A stretch of DNA of 7,715 nt, taken from contig CAMBTF010000075.1 in NCBI GenBank assembly GCA_945870545.1, positions 1 through 7,715 of the forward strand, written 5' to 3'. The stretch is from Akkermansia muciniphila (GTDB lineage: Bacteria; Verrucomicrobiota; Verrucomicrobiia; Verrucomicrobiales; Akkermansiaceae). The notes beneath the pieces are model-generated. The model was not told the DNA's origin. It searched no databases and saw nothing but the letters and a program-made list of their open reading frames with translations. Every line of letters starts with the position of its first letter. Position 1 is the first letter of the stretch. The position numbers and the translations under genes were made by a program. This document shows positions 5,901 through 7,715 of the stretch, piece after piece.

Positions 5901-6238
5901 TGAAGGGAAGTGGGGGGCTTTTTTCTGGCGTTTCTAACCGCGCAGTAACCCCAGTAAAGGAAGAGAAGTCCCATGAGGATAAATAGAATACCGAAACCCC
6001 GGGATTGCCCTTCGCTGTAGATTGCGGTGACCGTTCCCCAATCCGTTTTTCCAAGCCCGCCGGATGAGTGGAACGGGATAGGATAGATCGCTTCGGCGGT
6101 ACCAAGTATAAGGAACACCCCGCCGAGAAAGAAAAGCGGCAAGGAGTAGCTTCTTTTGTCCTTTTTCCTTTTCGGGGGCTTGAGTCCTTTGCGCGATGCG
6201 GCCCTTTGCGATTCTGTTCTGAAAATCTTCCGCGACAT
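5888..6238 (-). CDS. Small two-helix membrane protein, unknown function
   Basis: I do not recognise this 116-residue protein. A strongly basic N-terminus (residues 4-29, including KRKKDKR) is followed by a hydrophobic helix at about 32-53 (LPLFFLGGVFLILGTAEAI), a polar loop of about 27 residues (54-80), a second helix at about 81-101 (GFGILFILMGLLFLYWGYCA), and a basic tail RNARKK. By the positive-inside rule both ends would be cytoplasmic with the loop outside. The start at 6238 is chosen because an in-frame start farther upstream (6310) would translate through the 33-bp repeat and the pyrC 3' end. The last residues (about HTDH) and the stop come from the GTGATCA repeat, hinting that the original C-terminus was altered. 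GC is visibly lower than in neighbouring genes, suggesting acquisition or weak constraint. A spurious ORF remains possible. Confidence 0.6.
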   Translation of the reverse strand: MSRKIFRTESQRAASRKGLKPPKRKKDKRSYSLPLFFLGGVFLILGTAEAIYPIPFHSSGGLGKTDWGTVTAIYSEGQSRGFGILFILMGLLFLYWGYCAVRNARKKPPTSLHTDH

Positions 6239-6253
6239 GTGCTCTGAGGCTCC

Positions 6254-6286
6254 GGTTGCCGGGCAGCCGAAGGCAGCCCCTCCTTG
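6254..6286. repeat. 33-bp dispersed repeat, copy 2
   Basis: This copy is identical to 5653-5685 except for one base (C6280 against T5679). It ends 1 nt from the pyrC stop, just as the other copy ends 2 nt from the CPXCG stop, so both sit at the 3' ends of minus-strand genes. This suggests a transcript-end element or a mobile REP-like sequence. Confidence 0.9.
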
Positions 6287-6287
6287 A

Positions 6288-7568
6288 TTATCGCTCCAGC
6301 AGGATCTCATCCCCCAGCAACACCAGCTCCACGCGCCCGCTGAGCGTCTTATCGAGGAAGGGGGTGTTCTGGGATTTCGATTTCATGAAGTCCTTGGTGA
6401 AGGTGGTGGTGGCTTCGGGGTTGAAGAGGACGAGGTCGGCGGGCTGGCCTTCGGCGATGGTGGGGACTTCCAAGGACATCAGGCGGCGGGGCTCGGCGGA
6501 GTATTTTTTGACGAGGGTGTCCCAGCCGAATTTGCCTTCCTTGACGAAGTAGTGGTAGAGCGAAACGACGGCGGTATCGAGGCCGGTGATGCCGTTGGGT
6601 GCGGAGACGAAATCCTGGGATTTCTCGAAGGGGGTGTGCGGGGCGTGGTCGGTGGCGATCATGTCGAAGGTGCCGTCTAACAGGCCTTCGAGGAGGGCTT
6701 CGTTGTCGGCCTTCGTCCGCAGGGGCGGGTTCATTTTGTAATGGGTGTCGAAGTCGGCGATGTCCTCGTCGGTGAAGAGCAGGTGGTGGGGCGAGACCTC
6801 GGCGGTGACTTTTACATCGCCGCGGGATTTCCACCAGCGGATCGTTTCCATGCCCATTTTCGAGGAGACGTGCTGGATGTGGATGTGGGCGCCGGTGGCG
6901 TGGGCGAGGCGGATGTCGCGGTCGATGATGATCTCCTCGGCGCAGGCGGGGGAGCCGGCGATGCCGAGCTTGTAGGCGGTGGGGCCGTCGTTGAGGGCGC
7001 GGGGGCCGGCGAGCTCCGGGACCTCGCAGTGGGAGGCGAAGAACATGCCGAACTCCGAGGCGTATTGCATCGCGCGGTAGAGCAGGGAGGGGTTGGAGGT
7101 GGTGTCGCCGTCGTCGGTGAGCATTTTCACCCCGGCGGCGCGCATGCCGTCGATGCCCGCCATCTCCTTGCCCTCGCGGCCTTTCGAGACGCAGCCGGAG
7201 GTGTAGATGGGGATGCGGGAGTTGCGGCGACCGGACTCGAGCACGGCGGCGACGCTGGCACCGGAGTCGAGGGCGGGGGAGGTGTTCGGCATCATCACGA
7301 GGCCGGTGATCCCGCCGTTGATCGCGGCCTCGGAGCCGGTGGTGATGTTTTCCTTTTGCTCCTGACCGGGCTCGCGGAGATGAACGTGGGCGTCGAAAAA
7401 GCCGGGGCAGAGGATGCGTTCCGCGCAATCGATCACCCGTGCGTCTCCTGGATCAGGGAGGCTGGGGGCTACTTTCACGATCATCCCGTCGCGGATCAGG
7501 ACGTCAGCGAAAAGTAGATCCGGTGAGGATTCGGAGGCGATGCGGGCGTGGCGGAGGAGTAGGTTCAC
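6288..7568 (-). CDS. pyrC: Dihydroorotase, class I (amidohydrolase superfamily)
   Basis: Dihydroorotase cyclises N-carbamoyl-L-aspartate to dihydroorotate, step three of de novo pyrimidine synthesis. The 426-residue length fits class I bacterial enzymes. Metal and catalytic motifs are DAHVHLREPG (59-68, His61 and His63), VMMPNT (91-96), SKGREGKEM (128-136), TDDGD (151-155, Asp153 as the likely bridging ligand), ASHCEVPEL (178-186, His180), HIQHVSS (230-236, His233), VTAEVSPHHLL (254-264), YKMNPPLRT (277-285) and ATDHAPHTP (305-313, Asp307). IAEGQPADLVLFNP (371-384) and KSRNTPF-like KSQNTPF (398-404) close the fold. With the ligands intact it should be active rather than a pseudo-dihydroorotase. 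Allantoinase or hydantoinase is less likely given SKGREGKEM and YKMNPPLRT. The start is a GTG without a Shine-Dalgarno. Its promoter may lie in the repeat-rich DNA to the right or upstream of the window. Confidence 0.94.
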   Translation of the reverse strand: MNLLLRHARIASESSPDLLFADVLIRDGMIVKVAPSLPDPGDARVIDCAERILCPGFFDAHVHLREPGQEQKENITTGSEAAINGGITGLVMMPNTSPALDSGASVAAVLESGRRNSRIPIYTSGCVSKGREGKEMAGIDGMRAAGVKMLTDDGDTTSNPSLLYRAMQYASEFGMFFASHCEVPELAGPRALNDGPTAYKLGIAGSPACAEEIIIDRDIRLAHATGAHIHIQHVSSKMGMETIRWWKSRGDVKVTAEVSPHHLLFTDEDIADFDTHYKMNPPLRTKADNEALLEGLLDGTFDMIATDHAPHTPFEKSQDFVSAPNGITGLDTAVVSLYHYFVKEGKFGWDTLVKKYSAEPRRLMSLEVPTIAEGQPADLVLFNPEATTTFTKDFMKSKSQNTPFLDKTLSGRVELVLLGDEILLER

Positions 7569-7585
7569 ACGGCGGTTTTAAACCC

Positions 7586-7617
7586 GAAATTTCAAACTTT
7601 AAACTTCAAAGAAGAGG
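7586..7617. repeat. AT-rich dispersed intergenic repeat, copy B
   Basis: This is the partner of copy A (1211-1245): 23 of 28 aligned bases agree, with only transitions between them. It lies upstream of the minus-strand pyrC start. Confidence 0.65.
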
Positions 7618-7618
7618 G

Positions 7619-7655
7619 ATGAACCGCCAAGTCGCCAAGAACGCTAAGGAAGAGG
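7619..7655. repeat. CGCCAAG short-period repeat
   Basis: CGCCAAG at 7625-7631 and 7633-7639 and CGCTAAG at 7642-7648 form a degenerate 8-9-bp tandem array. Read as protein it gives NRQVAKNAKEE, a phrase I recall from many spurious short ORFs in environmental bacterial genomes. It is better treated as a dispersed intergenic repeat than as a gene. Confidence 0.5.
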
Positions 7656-7666
7656 ATTTCTGGGGA

Positions 7667-7687
7667 GTTGAAATTTGAAATTTCAAC
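7667..7687. repeat. Perfect palindrome GTTGAAATTT-G-AAATTTCAAC
   Basis: Two 10-bp arms flank a single central G at 7677. The stem is AT-rich and shares the AAATTTCAA core with the repeats at 1211 and 7586. It overlaps the possible stop codon of the minus-strand reading frame at 7683-7715. A 1-nt loop cannot form in RNA without opening inner pairs, so a DNA-level protein site or repeat remnant is likelier than a terminator. Confidence 0.75.
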
Positions 7688-7715
7688 GCTCTGCGAGGAT
7701 CTCGTTGTGGTCACC
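7683..7715 (-). CDS. Possible 3' end of a minus-strand gene entering from the right edge
   Basis: From the right edge the minus strand reads GDHNEILAER and then TGA (7683-7685). Only ten codons are visible, so an open frame is expected by chance often. In favour are its GC-rich codons, the same strand as pyrC, and the switch from GC-rich sequence to intergenic repeats exactly after the stop. No family can be assigned. Confidence 0.3.
   Translation of the reverse strand, partial: GDHNEILAER

Noticed and set aside
6239..6310. N-terminal extension of the small membrane protein from ATG 6310
   Set aside because: The added residues come from the pyrC 3' end and the 33-bp dispersed repeat.
6349..7517. 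Long open frames overlapping pyrC on both strands (359 codons minus, 258 codons plus)
   Set aside because: Their products are arginine/proline- or glycine/valine-biased, which is codon-shadow composition, while pyrC has all metal ligands.
7619..7678. Short plus-strand gene starting MNRQVAKNAKEEDF
   Set aside because: It is a product of the CGCCAAG repeat, with no ribosome binding site and no domain.

Overview
The window is GC-rich and gene-dense. It looks like chromosomal DNA of a Gram-negative bacterium, most probably a member of Verrucomicrobiota; that placement is inference. It has an LPS-core gene (waaA, 3-deoxy-D-manno-octulosonate transferase), a short eukaryotic-type (GSII-like, beta-grasp) glutamine synthetase, a CPXCG zinc-ribbon-like mini-protein, few Shine-Dalgarno sequences, and intergenic repeats (TTTGAAATTT blocks, GTGATCA tandems, CGCCAAG runs) that I recall as common in Verrucomicrobia/Planctomycetes-type genomes. 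No phage, transposase, CRISPR, tRNA or rRNA is visible.

Layout. (1) 1-1201, minus strand: rsmD (16S rRNA G966 methyltransferase) followed by waaA, with a 4-nt ATGA overlap. waaA is authentic from its start to about base 70. There the sequence becomes an exact copy of an internal part of the same gene (1-69 = 332-400) in a different frame, so the left edge is probably an assembly or contig-end artefact. (2) 1287-2507, plus strand: a minimal protein-kinase-like protein of 135 residues, then after 3 nt a complete PP2C-type phosphatase, which looks like a kinase/phosphatase signalling pair. (3) 2508-3830: a regulatory region with a good sigma-54 -24/-12 element and overlapping inverted repeats, the glutamine synthetase gene, and a strong rho-independent terminator. 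(4) 3831-5597: PTS enzyme I. (5) 5598-6287: an accessory-looking stretch in which two nearly identical 33-bp repeats bracket a 57-residue CPXCG protein gene and a lower-GC gene for a 116-residue two-helix membrane protein, both on minus, separated by a 7-bp tandem repeat. (6) 6288-7568, minus: class I dihydroorotase (pyrC). (7) 7569-7715: intergenic repeats and possibly the last codons of another minus-strand gene.

How the parts relate: most genes are housekeeping (LPS synthesis, ribosome modification, ammonia assimilation, sugar phosphotransfer, pyrimidine synthesis). The clearest regulatory story is nitrogen control of glutamine synthetase through sigma-54. Glutamine feeds the pyrimidine pathway to which dihydroorotase belongs, but the two genes are on opposite strands and are not an operon. 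The most novel-looking parts are the truncated kinase paired with PP2C, and the repeat-bracketed small-gene cassette at 5653-6286.
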